Of a stretch of DNA of 64,000 nt, positions 42,017 through 50,331 are shown piece after piece. The stretch is from Arthrobacter mobilis (lineage in GTDB: Bacteria; Actinomycetota; Actinomycetes; Actinomycetales; Micrococcaceae), in contig NZ_JAAZSQ010000012.1 in the NCBI RefSeq assembly GCF_012395835.1, positions 51,549 through 115,548 of the forward strand, given 5' to 3'. The notes below the pieces were generated by a model that saw only the letters and a program-made list of their open reading frames with translations, made no database searches and was not told where the DNA came from. Positions within the stretch are counted from its first letter, which is position 1. Each line of letters begins with the position of its first letter. A program made the position numbers and the translations under genes.

Positions 42017-42295
42017 CTACTCGAAACGCACGACGTCCCACTCGAGGATCCGCGGCTCTGCGAGTCCCTCGGTGATGAACGGATCGCCGGCGATGAAACG
42101 TTCGGCGTCCTGGCGTGAAGTGAAGATTCCCATCGATGCGGCGGCCGGATCGGGGGTCTGGAACGGGCCGAGAGCCACGAGCCCGCCGCCGTCGGCGCGA
42201 AACGCTTCGTAGTAGGCCTGGTGGCGGTGGTATGTCTCCAGAACGCGCGAGCGCTCGACGCCCTCATGCAGGCTGTACAGCACGACGAATTCCAT
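42017..42295 (-). CDS. YciI family protein
   Basis: A 92-residue YCII-related protein of the dimeric alpha-beta barrel type. Landmarks are the start EFVVLYSLHEG, a conserved His in YHRHQAYYEAF, ALGPF and the ASMGIFTSRQDAERFIAGDPF segment. The conserved His-Asp pair of YciI proteins is His24 and the D of AGDPF. Function is unknown for most members; some are dehydrochlorinase-like. Single gene, no operon. Confidence 0.87.
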   Translation of the reverse strand: MEFVVLYSLHEGVERSRVLETYHRHQAYYEAFRADGGGLVALGPFQTPDPAAASMGIFTSRQDAERFIAGDPFITEGLAEPRILEWDVVRFE

Positions 42296-42669
42296 GGACG
42301 CGATCCTACCGGCCGCTGTTGGAAGCGCGGGAGATCTGTCTCGAACATGGTGCTGGAAGCGCCCTGACCGGGCTCCTTCAGCGAGTTCGAGCTATCCAGG
42401 GGCCATAGGGAGCCTTTCGGCCACCACGGCCGCTCAGGGCGTGCCGAAGCGGTAATAACGGTGCCGTAACGGTTATCCCTTACTGTTCCGTCATATCGTG
42501 ATCAATGAAAACTGATCCCTGCAGCGTCCATGGCGATTCTTTCGTGTCCGGTTGTACGCCGAAACGATGGGCGCTTCCGTTAGGAAATTTCAACGGCCGC
42601 CCCTCAACCGGCACCTGGCCGGCGCAGGTTCGGCGATCCGGGCGGCCAAGGACCCGGAGGAGGCATGAG
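42296..42669. other. spacer with no recognised gene
   Basis: This 374-base region lies between divergent genes. Near 42449-42480 the word AACGGT occurs twice in GTAATAACGGTGCCGTAACGG, possibly a regulator site. A frame open from 42505 in register with the downstream gene has no credible start. Nothing else is supported. Confidence 0.3.
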
Positions 42670-43440
42670 ATGCCTGGGCAGCACGAGCACGGCGGCGGGC
42701 ACGGTGGCCATGGCGGGCACGGCACGATGGGCGTCCACGGCATGCTGCTGTTTGGCGAGGATGCCCTTTACCTATCGCACCTGCCGATGTTCCAAAGTCC
42801 CCACAACTTTCAGGTGATCCTTGAGGTGGGTTTCGACGGCGCCGCGGCCGAGGTGCTGCAGGCCGACCGTGAAACCAACGGCCACGGCCTGTACACGTTC
42901 AAGCCGGAAAGGTTTCCCATCACCGAGCTCGACCCGGGCGGAGGCGGCCCGGCACGATCCTCGGTCAAGGGCGAAATCTTCCAGGGCCATTTCGAGCGCG
43001 GGGGGCAAACGATTGCCCGCGCGGTCGCCGAGGTCCGCAACGTCGTGTGCTTCCAGGAGCTCGACCTCACGGCAAGCCACGCGCCGGACCAGGACCTGAC
43101 CTACCTCTGTTTCGGGCGCGCCGGACAGCTCCACCTCGCCCACCGGATTACGGCCAGCCCCGACTTCGACCAGGTTCTCACTGCACGACTGATCCCCGGT
43201 ACGGTGACGGATCCGGCCGGCCGGCCCGTGGGAGAGGACGTGACCGGGGACTTCGACCAGGCCGTGCCGGTGGCATTCGAGGGGCGCAGCGACACACCGC
43301 AGGCCCGGCTGGCACCCCAGGAGACCGTGGAGGGCTTCTTCTTCGCGACCGCCGGGCCGACCGGCTCCCACGGGTTCCGCGTCCAGGTGGAGACCGGCCG
43401 GGAACTGTACGTCGAACTAGGCGAGCTTGGCTCCGGCTGA
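42670..43440 (+). CDS. hypothetical protein with His/Gly-rich N-terminus
   Basis: A 256-residue protein of no family I can name. It begins MPGQHEHGGGHGGHGGHG, a metal-binding-like His/Gly run, then MGVHGMLLFGEDALYLSHLPMF. The rest alternates beta-strand-like segments (NFQVILEVGF, ELDLTASH) without membrane helices or signal peptide. ATG 42670 has an excellent GGAGGAGG site. Homologues with this opening are, as far as I recall, uncharacterised proteins of soil actinobacteria. Metal binding is only an inference from the His run. Confidence 0.72.
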   Translation: MPGQHEHGGGHGGHGGHGTMGVHGMLLFGEDALYLSHLPMFQSPHNFQVILEVGFDGAAAEVLQADRETNGHGLYTFKPERFPITELDPGGGGPARSSVKGEIFQGHFERGGQTIARAVAEVRNVVCFQELDLTASHAPDQDLTYLCFGRAGQLHLAHRITASPDFDQVLTARLIPGTVTDPAGRPVGEDVTGDFDQAVPVAFEGRSDTPQARLAPQETVEGFFFATAGPTGSHGFRVQVETGRELYVELGELGSG

Positions 43441-43539
43441 CCCTGCACAGGTGCACGGACTGCTGCTCATCGATGCCTCAGGGTCCCGCGCCAGCGGCCG
43501 GATCGCAGCCGGTTCCGGTTGCGGGCATGCGGGATCGCT

Positions 43540-44562
43540 TCAGGTTTTCTTCAGCCCGGTCAGCACCTTCTCGACGTCCGGCTGCGCCACCCCGGTCACC
43601 TGCGCGATTTCTGCGGCTGTTTTGCCTTCGGAGTCGAGGGTTGCCACCGTTTCCAGGAAGTCCCGGGCCAGCCGGTTGGCAGTGGTCCACTCGGTCACGG
43701 TCATCCCGGCTTCCCGGGCCCGCGCCCGTGCACCCGGGAGTGTCCAGCCCGGGTCGGCGGCCCCGACAGGGCTCGTGGCGGCGATGGCCGCGGCTGCCTC
43801 CACCTCGGCCTGGCTGTAGCCCTCGGACCGGGCAGCCAGCCCGGGACCGGGGTCCCCGCCGCCGTCGGCCTGGTCCATTCCCTGCTCGGCCCAGTACCCG
43901 TGCTGTGCCGCCTCCGCCAGGATCACAAGCTCCCGTTCCCGGCCCGGGTCCTCATCCTCGTGGTCGAGGTCCCCCGGCCCGTCCTCCGGGTGTCCGTAGT
44001 AGACCATGTAGTCGCCGTCGAGGAGTGCGAAGCCGTACTCCTCCCAGTAGCCCTGCAGCGCCGTCTTCGCCGGGGAGCCGGCCGGCGGCTCCTCCCGGCC
44101 GCTGCCGGGCAGGGGAGAGGCGCGCAGGATGATCAGCGGACAGTTGCGCCCGACCGTGGCGTGGATAGACTCCAGGACCGCATGCCCGAGCTTTTGGCCG
44201 CGGAACCCGGGCTTGATCTCTAGGGTCGAGAGGATCATCAGGTCCCCGCCGAAGAAGCCCAGCCCGGACTCCTCCAGCACCTGCGGGTGCAGCTCGAGCA
44301 CCTCCGCGAAGCCTGCCGCTTCCTGGTCGACCGCATCCAGGGTCTCGAGCAGGTCGATGTCCCCGGCCGCCGGGATGACGTGCACGACCGCGCGGCCAAT
44401 CTCCATCTCCTGGCCGTCGGAGTCATCGTCCTCGAACACGTCCGCCGAGACGTCCACCTCCCAGGTCATCGGGTAGTCCTCCGGGAAATTCACCGCGTCC
44501 GGCTTCCGGCGGTATGTCATCCGATAGGAGAGGTAGAGGTACTCGGGCTCGACTTCGATCAT
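43540..44562 (-). CDS. acetyltransferase-fold protein with C-terminal HTH-like segment
   Basis: A 340-residue protein. The N-terminal part (1-100) is beta-rich and acidic. A GNAT-like core follows with LMILSTLEIKPGFRGQKLGHAVLESI, where RGQKLG matches the acetyl-CoA-binding R/Q-x-x-G-x-G/A pattern loosely. YWEEYGFALLDGDYMVYYG is like the final GNAT strand. The C-terminal ~90 residues include TAAEIAQVTGVAQPDVEKVL, which looks like a helix-turn-helix. I cannot name the substrate. I start at ATG 44562. Confidence 0.65.
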   Translation of the reverse strand: MIEVEPEYLYLSYRMTYRRKPDAVNFPEDYPMTWEVDVSADVFEDDDSDGQEMEIGRAVVHVIPAAGDIDLLETLDAVDQEAAGFAEVLELHPQVLEESGLGFFGGDLMILSTLEIKPGFRGQKLGHAVLESIHATVGRNCPLIILRASPLPGSGREEPPAGSPAKTALQGYWEEYGFALLDGDYMVYYGHPEDGPGDLDHEDEDPGRERELVILAEAAQHGYWAEQGMDQADGGGDPGPGLAARSEGYSQAEVEAAAAIAATSPVGAADPGWTLPGARARAREAGMTVTEWTTANRLARDFLETVATLDSEGKTAAEIAQVTGVAQPDVEKVLTGLKKT

Positions 44563-44701
44563 GCTCAGGCTGCTTCCTGCTGTGCCGGGGGTACGCGGCC
44601 CAAAGTACCTTCCGGAGCCCGGTTTGTCTGCTCCCGGCAAGGGAAAGTCCGAAGGGCGGTGCAAACCTGGTCCGCCCGCACATCATCATCTGGCCCCGCC
44701 G

Positions 44702-45412
44702 TCAGGCGTCTGCATCGTAGATGACGGCCAGATTGTAAAAGTTGGTGCTGTCCGGCACGGGGTCGGTGCCGTCGTCGGTGAAAGCGTTCATGACATCGCT
44801 GCCGTCCTTCCGGTGGACCAGGCCCAGGGCGTGGCCCAGTTCATGGACAACGGTCGCCAAGGCACCGTTGTCACTGGTCTCGTCCAGCAGCCGGGTGTAC
44901 AGCGTGATCCTCCCGCCCTCGCGGACGCCGCCGCTGTCCCAGCCGGTGAACTCGCCGTCAGTGTTCCGGCCGCCGCCGGAGTATTCCTCTTCCACTGCCA
45001 CGCAATTGCCCTCTGCCGGGCATGCGGGCACGGCGACCGCATTCAGGCAGGGGCTCCCGGACCAGATCCCGGCCGCTTCTTCCACCATCCGGGCATAACG
45101 TTCGGACAGGCCGGACGTCTCGAAATAGACCAACAGTTCCTCGCCGTCGGGCTTTGGCCAGGGCGTTTCGGGGCTGTCACCGTGGTCCACGTCCAGCGTC
45201 CTGGCTCCCGCGGGGGTCTCGCAGGTTGCCGGCGCTTCGGCGCTCTCCGGACCCGAGCAGGCGGGCAGCAACAGAGACGACAGCAGCGCGGCCGTGGCCA
45301 GGCGGGCAGATCTGCCGCGGCTGCCGGCCCGGCCCTGTGCCGTTCCAGGCGTCTGCTTCCCCCGGACCTGCTCCCGGAACTCTCCACGGGCCGTCGCGCG
45401 CATCTGCTCCAT
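44702..45412 (-). CDS. matrixin-like zinc metalloprotease lipoprotein
   Basis: A 236-residue secreted protein. A basic N-terminus and hydrophobic core end in LLLPAC (Cys52), a lipobox. The zinc site is HELGHALGLVH, i.e. HExxHxxGxxH at residues 190-200, with a Met-turn methionine (GSDVMNAF, Met208) shortly after. This places it among metzincins, nearest to small matrixin or snapalysin-type proteases. It is probably anchored to the outer face of the membrane. The start could be ATG 45412 or ATG 45403; 45403 has a closer GGAG. Substrate unknown. Confidence 0.8.
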   Translation of the reverse strand: MEQMRATARGEFREQVRGKQTPGTAQGRAGSRGRSARLATAALLSSLLLPACSGPESAEAPATCETPAGARTLDVDHGDSPETPWPKPDGEELLVYFETSGLSERYARMVEEAAGIWSGSPCLNAVAVPACPAEGNCVAVEEEYSGGGRNTDGEFTGWDSGGVREGGRITLYTRLLDETSDNGALATVVHELGHALGLVHRKDGSDVMNAFTDDGTDPVPDSTNFYNLAVIYDADA

Positions 45413-45536
45413 GGCGCCAGTATGCCGTCCGGAAAGGGCACCGGCCAGGCCGGCGTCATGAGGGGCAGTATTTCCGGTTTTTGGGACGGCGCTGACAGGC
45501 AGGGGCGAAGCGTCACCGTCAACGGAAGCAGGGCGC

Positions 45537-45689
45537 ATGCCGGAAACAGGGGCGGGGGAGCGGCGGCGGTTCCGGCTGGTGTTCGTCCCCCTGCTCACGG
45601 GCCTGTTCGACTTAGCCCGGGGCGCCGCAGGAAGCCTCGCCGCGGTGGCCGTGGAAGAAGCCAGCCGCCTGAAGGGTGGCGGTTGCTAG
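45537..45689 (+). CDS. possible small basic hydrophobic protein
   Basis: A 50-codon frame (ATG 45537, GGAAG upstream) encoding MPETGAGERRRFRLVFVPLLTG followed by FDLARGAAGSLAAVAVEEASRL and a Gly/Cys end. It resembles a short amphipathic helix protein. It fills a gap between divergent-facing genes, but codon and length evidence is thin. Confidence 0.25.
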   Translation: MPETGAGERRRFRLVFVPLLTGLFDLARGAAGSLAAVAVEEASRLKGGGC

Positions 45690-45868
45690 GCTGTCACCTT
45701 GTTCATCAGCTCGTTTTTCTCCGGCGTGACCTCCACCGGCAGGTTGGGCCTGACATTGTCGTTGAACCAGGCGTCGTGCTGATCGGTCTCCCGGATTTCG
45801 ACAACGTTCACCCCGCCATCGCTCTCCTGGGCGTAGTGGGCCGGGACCGGAGCCTCAGCGGTGCGCCA
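45686..45868 (-). pseudogene. 5'-truncated remnant of a small alpha-beta barrel gene
   Basis: Reading minus-strand from about 45868 to a TAG at 45686 gives a clearly protein-like C-terminus: PVPAHYAQESDGGVNVVEI, then RETDQHDAWFNDNVRPNL and PVEVTPEKNELMNKVTA. This pattern (Gly-Gly-x-x-Val-Val-Glu-Ile, then Trp-Phe and a C-terminal Asn/Pro) resembles monooxygenase-like or YciI-like small proteins. No start codon or ribosome-binding site precedes it; the frame runs into aroQ and hits a stop at 45886. Probably the 3' end of a gene whose 5' part was lost when aroQ became its neighbour. Confidence 0.5.
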
Positions 45869-46301
45869 GGTGGTCGACGGCCATCAGGTAGCCGCGGGGT
45901 CCGGCGCCGGCGATCACCACTTCCGCGACCGGGGAAACGTACGAGTGGTGGCGGAAGGCCTCGCGCCGGTGAATGTTGGTGATGTGCACTTCCACGGCCG
46001 GGACTTCCACGGCCGCCAGCGCATCGTGCAGGGCCACGGAGGTGTGGGTGAAGGCACCGGGGTTGATGATGATGCCGATGTCCCGGCCCCGTGCCTCGTG
46101 GATGGCGTCGATCAGTACCCCCTCATGGTTGCTCTGGACGCAGCTGACGCTGATGCCGTGGGCGGCGGCCGCTTCGGTCACCAGGCGCTCGACGTCGGCC
46201 AGGGTGGTCGACCCGTACAGGTGCGGCTCGCGGGTGCCCAGCAGGTTGAGGTTGGGGCCGTTGACCAGCAGGATGCTGCGGGAATCGTGTGCGGAGGCCA
46301 T
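45855..46301 (-). CDS. aroQ: type II 3-dehydroquinate dehydratase
   Basis: Converts 3-dehydroquinate to 3-dehydroshikimate in the shikimate pathway; it can also serve quinate breakdown. The 148-residue dodecameric-type enzyme has [16 protein letters not shown] (catalytic Tyr) and [17 protein letters not shown]. The [16 protein letters not shown] segment and [19 protein letters not shown] carry the active-site His and Arg. A stand-alone copy away from other aro genes. Confidence 0.95.
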   Translation of the reverse strand: MASAHDSRSILLVNGPNLNLLGTREPHLYGSTTLADVERLVTEAAAAHGISVSCVQSNHEGVLIDAIHEARGRDIGIIINPGAFTHTSVALHDALAAVEVPAVEVHITNIHRREAFRHHSYVSPVAEVVIAGAGPRGYLMAVDHLAHR

Positions 46302-46356
46302 GGTGTCCTTTCCAAACGGCAGTTGGTCTCCCGCATATTCTCGCAGCGCGGACGCG

Positions 46357-47034
46357 TCAGCCCTCCACCGACGTTTCGCCGTGCGGCGCGCCCACCGGCT
46401 TGGACTCGGGCGAGCCGCGCTGGCGCAGGTAGACGGAGAGGATCACCATGGACAGCACGGCCAGGAACTCGGACTGCCAGTTCTGCAGGGTCCGGTTCCA
46501 AAATTCGGCCGAGCCCAGGTATTCGCCCCAGGTACCCGGATCCTGCAGGTTGGTCAGCTGGTCGGCCGCATAGGCGGAGAAGCCGGTCACCGACTGGGCG
46601 AGCCAGGACAGGACGAAAACCGTCCCCATGACCAGGCCCAGAGAGTTCGAATACAGGGCGGTCTTCAGGCCGCCGGCCCTGGCCCACGCCGGTGATTCCG
46701 GTTTCGCGTGCCGGCCGATCAGCTGGTCCTCGTCCGATTCGGCGCCGCGCCTTTCGATTTCCTTGGATTCGGGGGAACCTCGCTGGACCAGCCAGACGGT
46801 CAGCACGATGAAGAGCAGGAACTGCAGGTACTCGGACTGCCAGTTCTCGGTCACGTCCACGGCGAACGTCGAGGAGGTCACATACTGCAGGAAGCTGATC
46901 TCCTCCAGGTTGGCGCTGACCTGCTGTTCGTTGAAGTAGGCCAGACCGGAGAAAGCCTGTCCGATGAGCGAGGCCAGGAAGAGCAGGCCGAAGGCGATGC
47001 TCAGGCCGTTGGTGACCAGCGGATTGTGCTTCAT
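46357..47034 (-). CDS. membrane protein with two homologous halves (DUF6766-like)
   Basis: A 225-residue protein starting at ATG 47034, overlapping the upstream microprotein stop by four bases. Each half has two membrane helices and ends alike: [10 protein letters not shown]...QRGSPESK and [10 protein letters not shown]...QRGSPESK, showing an internal duplication. The first half starts [22 protein letters not shown]; the second [22 protein letters not shown]. The layout fits DUF6766 proteins. Function unknown. Third gene of a tight trio with a lipoprotein and a 27-residue membrane peptide. Confidence 0.8.
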   Translation of the reverse strand: MKHNPLVTNGLSIAFGLLFLASLIGQAFSGLAYFNEQQVSANLEEISFLQYVTSSTFAVDVTENWQSEYLQFLLFIVLTVWLVQRGSPESKEIERRGAESDEDQLIGRHAKPESPAWARAGGLKTALYSNSLGLVMGTVFVLSWLAQSVTGFSAYAADQLTNLQDPGTWGEYLGSAEFWNRTLQNWQSEFLAVLSMVILSVYLRQRGSPESKPVGAPHGETSVEG

Positions 47035-47114
47035 CGCGCCAGCACCCCGATCACGAGCGTGTAGGCCAGGCCCACGGCGAGGGTCCCCAGGCACAGCCAG
47101 AATGCCCAGCGCAT
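47031..47114 (-). CDS. 27-residue membrane microprotein
   Basis: ATG 47114 opens two bases after the lipoprotein gene's stop, with AAAGGGG upstream. The TGA overlaps the next ATG by four bases. The product is MRWAFWLCLGTLAVGLAYTL then VIGVLAR, one hydrophobic helix with Arg at both ends. The ribosome-binding site and coupling to both neighbours argue that it is expressed. It may be a small subunit or regulator of the membrane protein downstream. Confidence 0.65.
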   Translation of the reverse strand: MRWAFWLCLGTLAVGLAYTLVIGVLAR

Positions 47115-47116
47115 CG

Positions 47117-47548
47117 TCAGTGCCCCTTTACTTCGCAGTCGTACGGCCGCTCGCCGCGGCTGGCGCAGCCGGCGGCCGTGACCACCCACCGGTCCCCGGA
47201 GCGGGTCAGGAAGACGGTGTCGCCGTCCAGCTTCACCTGCGCCTCGCGCCCATAGGCCCGGCCCTCCAGAACCTTCGAGGCCGTGGCGAGGCCCAGGCCG
47301 GAGAGCTTGCCGGCGCAGCTGCCCGGATCGCCGCTCTCAAGCTCCTCGATGGTCCCCGGGGCCAGCAGTTCGCATGCGGCGGCACTGTCGCCGGAGGCAA
47401 GCAGCTGGTGGAACCGGCCGGCCATGGCGGCCGCTTCGTCGCTGCCAGGATTCAGCGCGGAGCAGCCAGGGGCCAGCAGCAGCACGCTGCCGGCGGCAGC
47501 CAGCCGGACAGCTGCCGCCCGTCTGGAACCCAGCTTCCAGAAAGTCAT
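47117..47548 (-). CDS. small lipoprotein
   Basis: A 143-residue exported protein from ATG 47548 behind GGAGG. The signal sequence AAAVRLAAAGSVLLLAPGCS ends in a lipobox-like APGC. The mature part (HQLLASGDSAAACELLAPGTIEELE) has three or four Cys and a final TAAGCASRGERPYDCEVKG, probably disulfide-bonded. It resembles small actinobacterial lipoproteins of unknown role. First gene of a trio with the 27-residue peptide and the duplicated membrane protein. Confidence 0.78.
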   Translation of the reverse strand: MTFWKLGSRRAAAVRLAAAGSVLLLAPGCSALNPGSDEAAAMAGRFHQLLASGDSAAACELLAPGTIEELESGDPGSCAGKLSGLGLATASKVLEGRAYGREAQVKLDGDTVFLTRSGDRWVVTAAGCASRGERPYDCEVKGH

Positions 47549-47649
47549 GGTGCGCCTCCTCTGGCCCGCGGACGGGACATCCGCATTCCGGGGTCCCGGA
47601 GCGTCCCGCGTGCAGGCTTCAGGAGGCATATACCCCGACCGGCAAGGCT

Positions 47650-47856
47650 TTATGCGCGGAACCCAATGGCCTTGTGCGTACCGTCGCAGTAGGGCTTGAT
47701 CGAGGATGCGCCGCAGCGGCACAGGGCCACGGTCTTGCGGTTCCGCGGCACCGGGTCGCCGTCGGGGGTGAGGATTTCGACGTCGCCGCGCAGCAGCAGC
47801 GGCCCGTTCGGGCAGGCGATGATGGCGTTGTCCGCGGACTTGCGGTCGGGTTCCAT
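47650..47856 (-). CDS. CDGSH iron-sulfur domain protein
   Basis: A 68-residue protein (ATG 47856, AAGGAG upstream) with the CDGSH [2Fe-2S] motif CRCGASSIKPYCDGTH: three Cys and one His ligands. It starts one base after the glycosyltransferase stop. CDGSH proteins move electrons or Fe-S clusters. The position behind a haem-oxygenase-like enzyme suggests it may serve as that enzyme's electron donor. Confidence 0.9.
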   Translation of the reverse strand: MEPDRKSADNAIIACPNGPLLLRGDVEILTPDGDPVPRNRKTVALCRCGASSIKPYCDGTHKAIGFRA

Positions 47857-47857
47857 G

Positions 47858-48898
47858 TCAGGCTCCTTGTCGTGGTTCCGCCGGCTGCCGGGGCCGGACA
47901 GGCGGGGCCGGTGGTTCCGGCGAGGCGAAGCGGCGCCGCAGCCGCGCCGGGGACGTGCCGGCACGCGGCATCCGGCTGCCGGCGTAGCGGACTCCGCCGG
48001 TGAGCCGCAACGCCACCGCCAGCCAGCTGCAGACGGCCCGTTCCAGCAGCCAGGCCGGCGCCCACAGCGGTGCCGTCGGCGGGAAGACGGCGGCACCGCC
48101 GCACCGCCGCCGGCCGAGTTCGGCCAGCAGGCAGGCTGCGCCCGCGAGGGGAAGCCAGCGGGCAGGGCGGCGCAGCGACCAGCCGATGAGCGGCAGCAGG
48201 GCCAGTTCCGCCAGCAACCGGCCCGGCTGGGCCAAGGAGTCGTAGGCCTGCCGGACGCGCTGGCCCCTGAAGTGCGCGGCGGCCGGGGGAATCCGGGCGA
48301 CGAACAGGTCGTCGGCGCGCACTTCCCGTCCGCCGGCTGCCGTCATTGTGCGGATCAGTTCCAGGTTCTCGAACAATACGTCCCCGTCGTAGCCGCCAGC
48401 CGCGAGCAGCGCCGCGCGCCGCACGGCCAAGGTGCCCGGGAAGTCCGAGCCGAAGGCACGGTTGAGCAGGGTGCGGGCGGTGTCCCAGCGGGCATGCCAC
48501 GGCAGCGGCGTGAAGTAGTTCTGCGGCCTGACGATCTCGGCCCCGGCCAGCAGGCCGACGGCGCGCCGCAGGGCCGGCAGGGTGTACCGGACGTCGTCGT
48601 CGGCCAGCACCAGGTACGGGGCGCGCGCCTGCATGACGCCGGTCATGACGCCGGCCACCTTGCCGTTGCGTCCCGGCCAAGGCGCCGGGGCGCAGTGCTC
48701 GGCGATGCCCTGCCAGGCGGCGGAGTGCCGGGCGAAGAGCTCCGGCGGGGAGCCGTCCACCACCCGCACGCGGATCCACCGGCTGAGCGTGCGCAGGTAA
48801 CCGGTCAGTTCCTCCAGCCCGGCGTCCGAGCTCCAGCGCAGCGGCAGGATGTACTCCGCATCGGCGAGCTCCGGCAGGCCGCCGGCGTGGCCGCTCAT
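47858..48898 (-). CDS. glycosyltransferase family 2 protein
   Basis: A 346-residue GT-A-type protein with a divergent N-terminus (EYILPLRWSSDAGLEELTGYL), metal-site motif LVLADDDVRY and LLNRAFGSDFPGTLAVRRAAL. GGYDGDVLFENLELIRTM follows; the NLE replaces the more common EDV. Hydrophobic segments (LLAELALLPLIGWSL and beyond) suggest one or two C-terminal membrane helices. ATG 48898 overlaps the upstream iron-enzyme stop by four bases. The acceptor may be the product of that enzyme. Confidence 0.8.
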   Translation of the reverse strand: MSGHAGGLPELADAEYILPLRWSSDAGLEELTGYLRTLSRWIRVRVVDGSPPELFARHSAAWQGIAEHCAPAPWPGRNGKVAGVMTGVMQARAPYLVLADDDVRYTLPALRRAVGLLAGAEIVRPQNYFTPLPWHARWDTARTLLNRAFGSDFPGTLAVRRAALLAAGGYDGDVLFENLELIRTMTAAGGREVRADDLFVARIPPAAAHFRGQRVRQAYDSLAQPGRLLAELALLPLIGWSLRRPARWLPLAGAACLLAELGRRRCGGAAVFPPTAPLWAPAWLLERAVCSWLAVALRLTGGVRYAGSRMPRAGTSPARLRRRFASPEPPAPPVRPRQPAEPRQGA

Positions 48899-49941
48899 AT
48901 CGTGGCGGATCCCACCGGTTCGGGCAGGGGCAGCCGCAGCGAGCTGGTCCCGTTCTGCCACGCCGCCAGCTGATGCCCGCCCACCATCGCGTCCATGGCT
49001 AGGCAGGCAGCGGTTCCGAAGAGAATGTCCGGGACCAGCTCCGGGCTGGCCTCGGCCAGTCCACCGGCCATGTCCCGGGCAGCAATCTGCTCGTGCACGG
49101 CGTCGGCTTCCACGTGCTCGTCGAAGTACAGGGCCACGTCGTCGCCGTAACCGAGGCGGCGTACGCCGCGGGCATAGAAGCGGTTGGGGATGGAGGAGGT
49201 CATCTCGAAGGCGGCCAGATGTCCGACGATGGCACCGCGCAGGCGGCGGTTGAGGCCGAACAGGGACATCATGTTCAGCGCCGCCAGCGTAACGGCCGGA
49301 ATGTGGTCGATGTAGGCTCCGTAGGAGTCCTCCAGCCCCACGCCGCGCAGCGTGCCGGCGAACAGGGTCGAGTGCATGCGGTGCGCCCGGCCGCCGCCGT
49401 ACTCGTCCGCCTGGATTTCCACCAGCGCAGCCTTGGCCCGGCCGGTGAGCCGGGGAATGGCCCAGCTGTGCGGGTCGGCCTCCTTAAGCTGGTAGATCGA
49501 GCGGTGGACGAGGAACTCCTGCAGCTGCTCCCGGGTCGCCGACGCGGCGACGAACCTCGACACGCTGGGCCCGTCGTCGTTCCCGGTGAGGGTGAAGAGC
49601 GCATCGGCCACCGCTGCGGATGTTGCCTGGGGCGGCTCCGGAAGCCGAACCAGCCGGCGCAGGGCCGCCTCGTAGGCCTGCTCGAGCCGCACCCGGACGG
49701 CGAGCAGGCCAGGATGCCATTCCCAGCCCGCGTCCACGCCGTCCAGGCCGGTGTAATGCAGTTCGTAGAGGCAGAAGAGGGCCAGCTGCACATCCTCGTC
49801 GCGGAAGATGTCTGCGGTCTGCTCCAAGGCGGTGCCGGCAGCCTCCGCCAGGGCCGGCAGCCCGGGCGCTGCGGCGGGTGCGGAACCGAGCGCGTCAAGC
49901 AGGGCGGAGCTCAGCGGACCGCGCGGATCAGGCGTTTTCAC
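48895..49941 (-). CDS. iron-containing redox enzyme, haem-oxygenase-like fold
   Basis: A 348-residue protein starting at GTG 49941 behind AGGAG. It is helical. Metal-ligand-like motifs are ALVEIQADEYGGG with a later His (GRAHRMHSTL), and YFDEHVEADAVHEQIA, matching the Glu/His/Asp set of haem-oxygenase-like diiron oxygenases (HDO family, PF14518-type). Family members include UndA, BesC and SznF-like enzymes that cleave C-C bonds or oxidise N. The reaction here is unknown. It heads a coupled operon with a GT2 and a CDGSH protein. Confidence 0.82.
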   Translation of the reverse strand: MKTPDPRGPLSSALLDALGSAPAAAPGLPALAEAAGTALEQTADIFRDEDVQLALFCLYELHYTGLDGVDAGWEWHPGLLAVRVRLEQAYEAALRRLVRLPEPPQATSAAVADALFTLTGNDDGPSVSRFVAASATREQLQEFLVHRSIYQLKEADPHSWAIPRLTGRAKAALVEIQADEYGGGRAHRMHSTLFAGTLRGVGLEDSYGAYIDHIPAVTLAALNMMSLFGLNRRLRGAIVGHLAAFEMTSSIPNRFYARGVRRLGYGDDVALYFDEHVEADAVHEQIAARDMAGGLAEASPELVPDILFGTAACLAMDAMVGGHQLAAWQNGTSSLRLPLPEPVGSATI

Positions 49942-49979
49942 CAAGACTCCTATCGTCAGCATGCTTGGGATTGTGAACT

Positions 49980-50192
49980 TTAGCATCTGGAGGGCCGGCT
50001 CCCTAGGAGGGCCAGCCACAGCACCGGCCCGAGGACCGGGGCCAGGAGGACGACGGCGGCCCAGGCCGCCTTGGCGGCGCGGTCGTGGGATTCGCTGCGG
50101 AGCACGCTCACGAGTGTCCCGGCGGCCAGCAGTACGGTGAACAGGCCGCCGGAGACGGCGGCCGGCAGCCAGAAAAGGTCGTCCCAAGACAT
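49980..50192 (-). CDS. PLDc_N-domain small membrane protein
   Basis: A 70-residue protein (ATG 50192, GGGGGAAC upstream) with two membrane helices. SWDDLFWLPAAVSGGLFTVL is followed by an RSESHDRAAKAAWAAVVLLAP segment and LGPVLWLALLG. This is the PLD nuclease N-terminal-type anchor found alone in many actinobacteria. It lies 38 bases upstream of the iron-enzyme gene on the same strand and may be part of its operon. Confidence 0.75.
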   Translation of the reverse strand: MSWDDLFWLPAAVSGGLFTVLLAAGTLVSVLRSESHDRAAKAAWAAVVLLAPVLGPVLWLALLGSRPSRC

Positions 50193-50331
50193 CGCGTTCC
50201 CCCGTCGCGTCCTGTGGTTGCGGGCCAATGCTTCCGGTTACCGACTTTACGCAGTCGGCAGCGGCCGGCGCGTCAAGCCGGGGGAGGATATTTTGCGCCG
50301 CCTGCACCGGCGGGGCGGTACTGTTCAGTGC

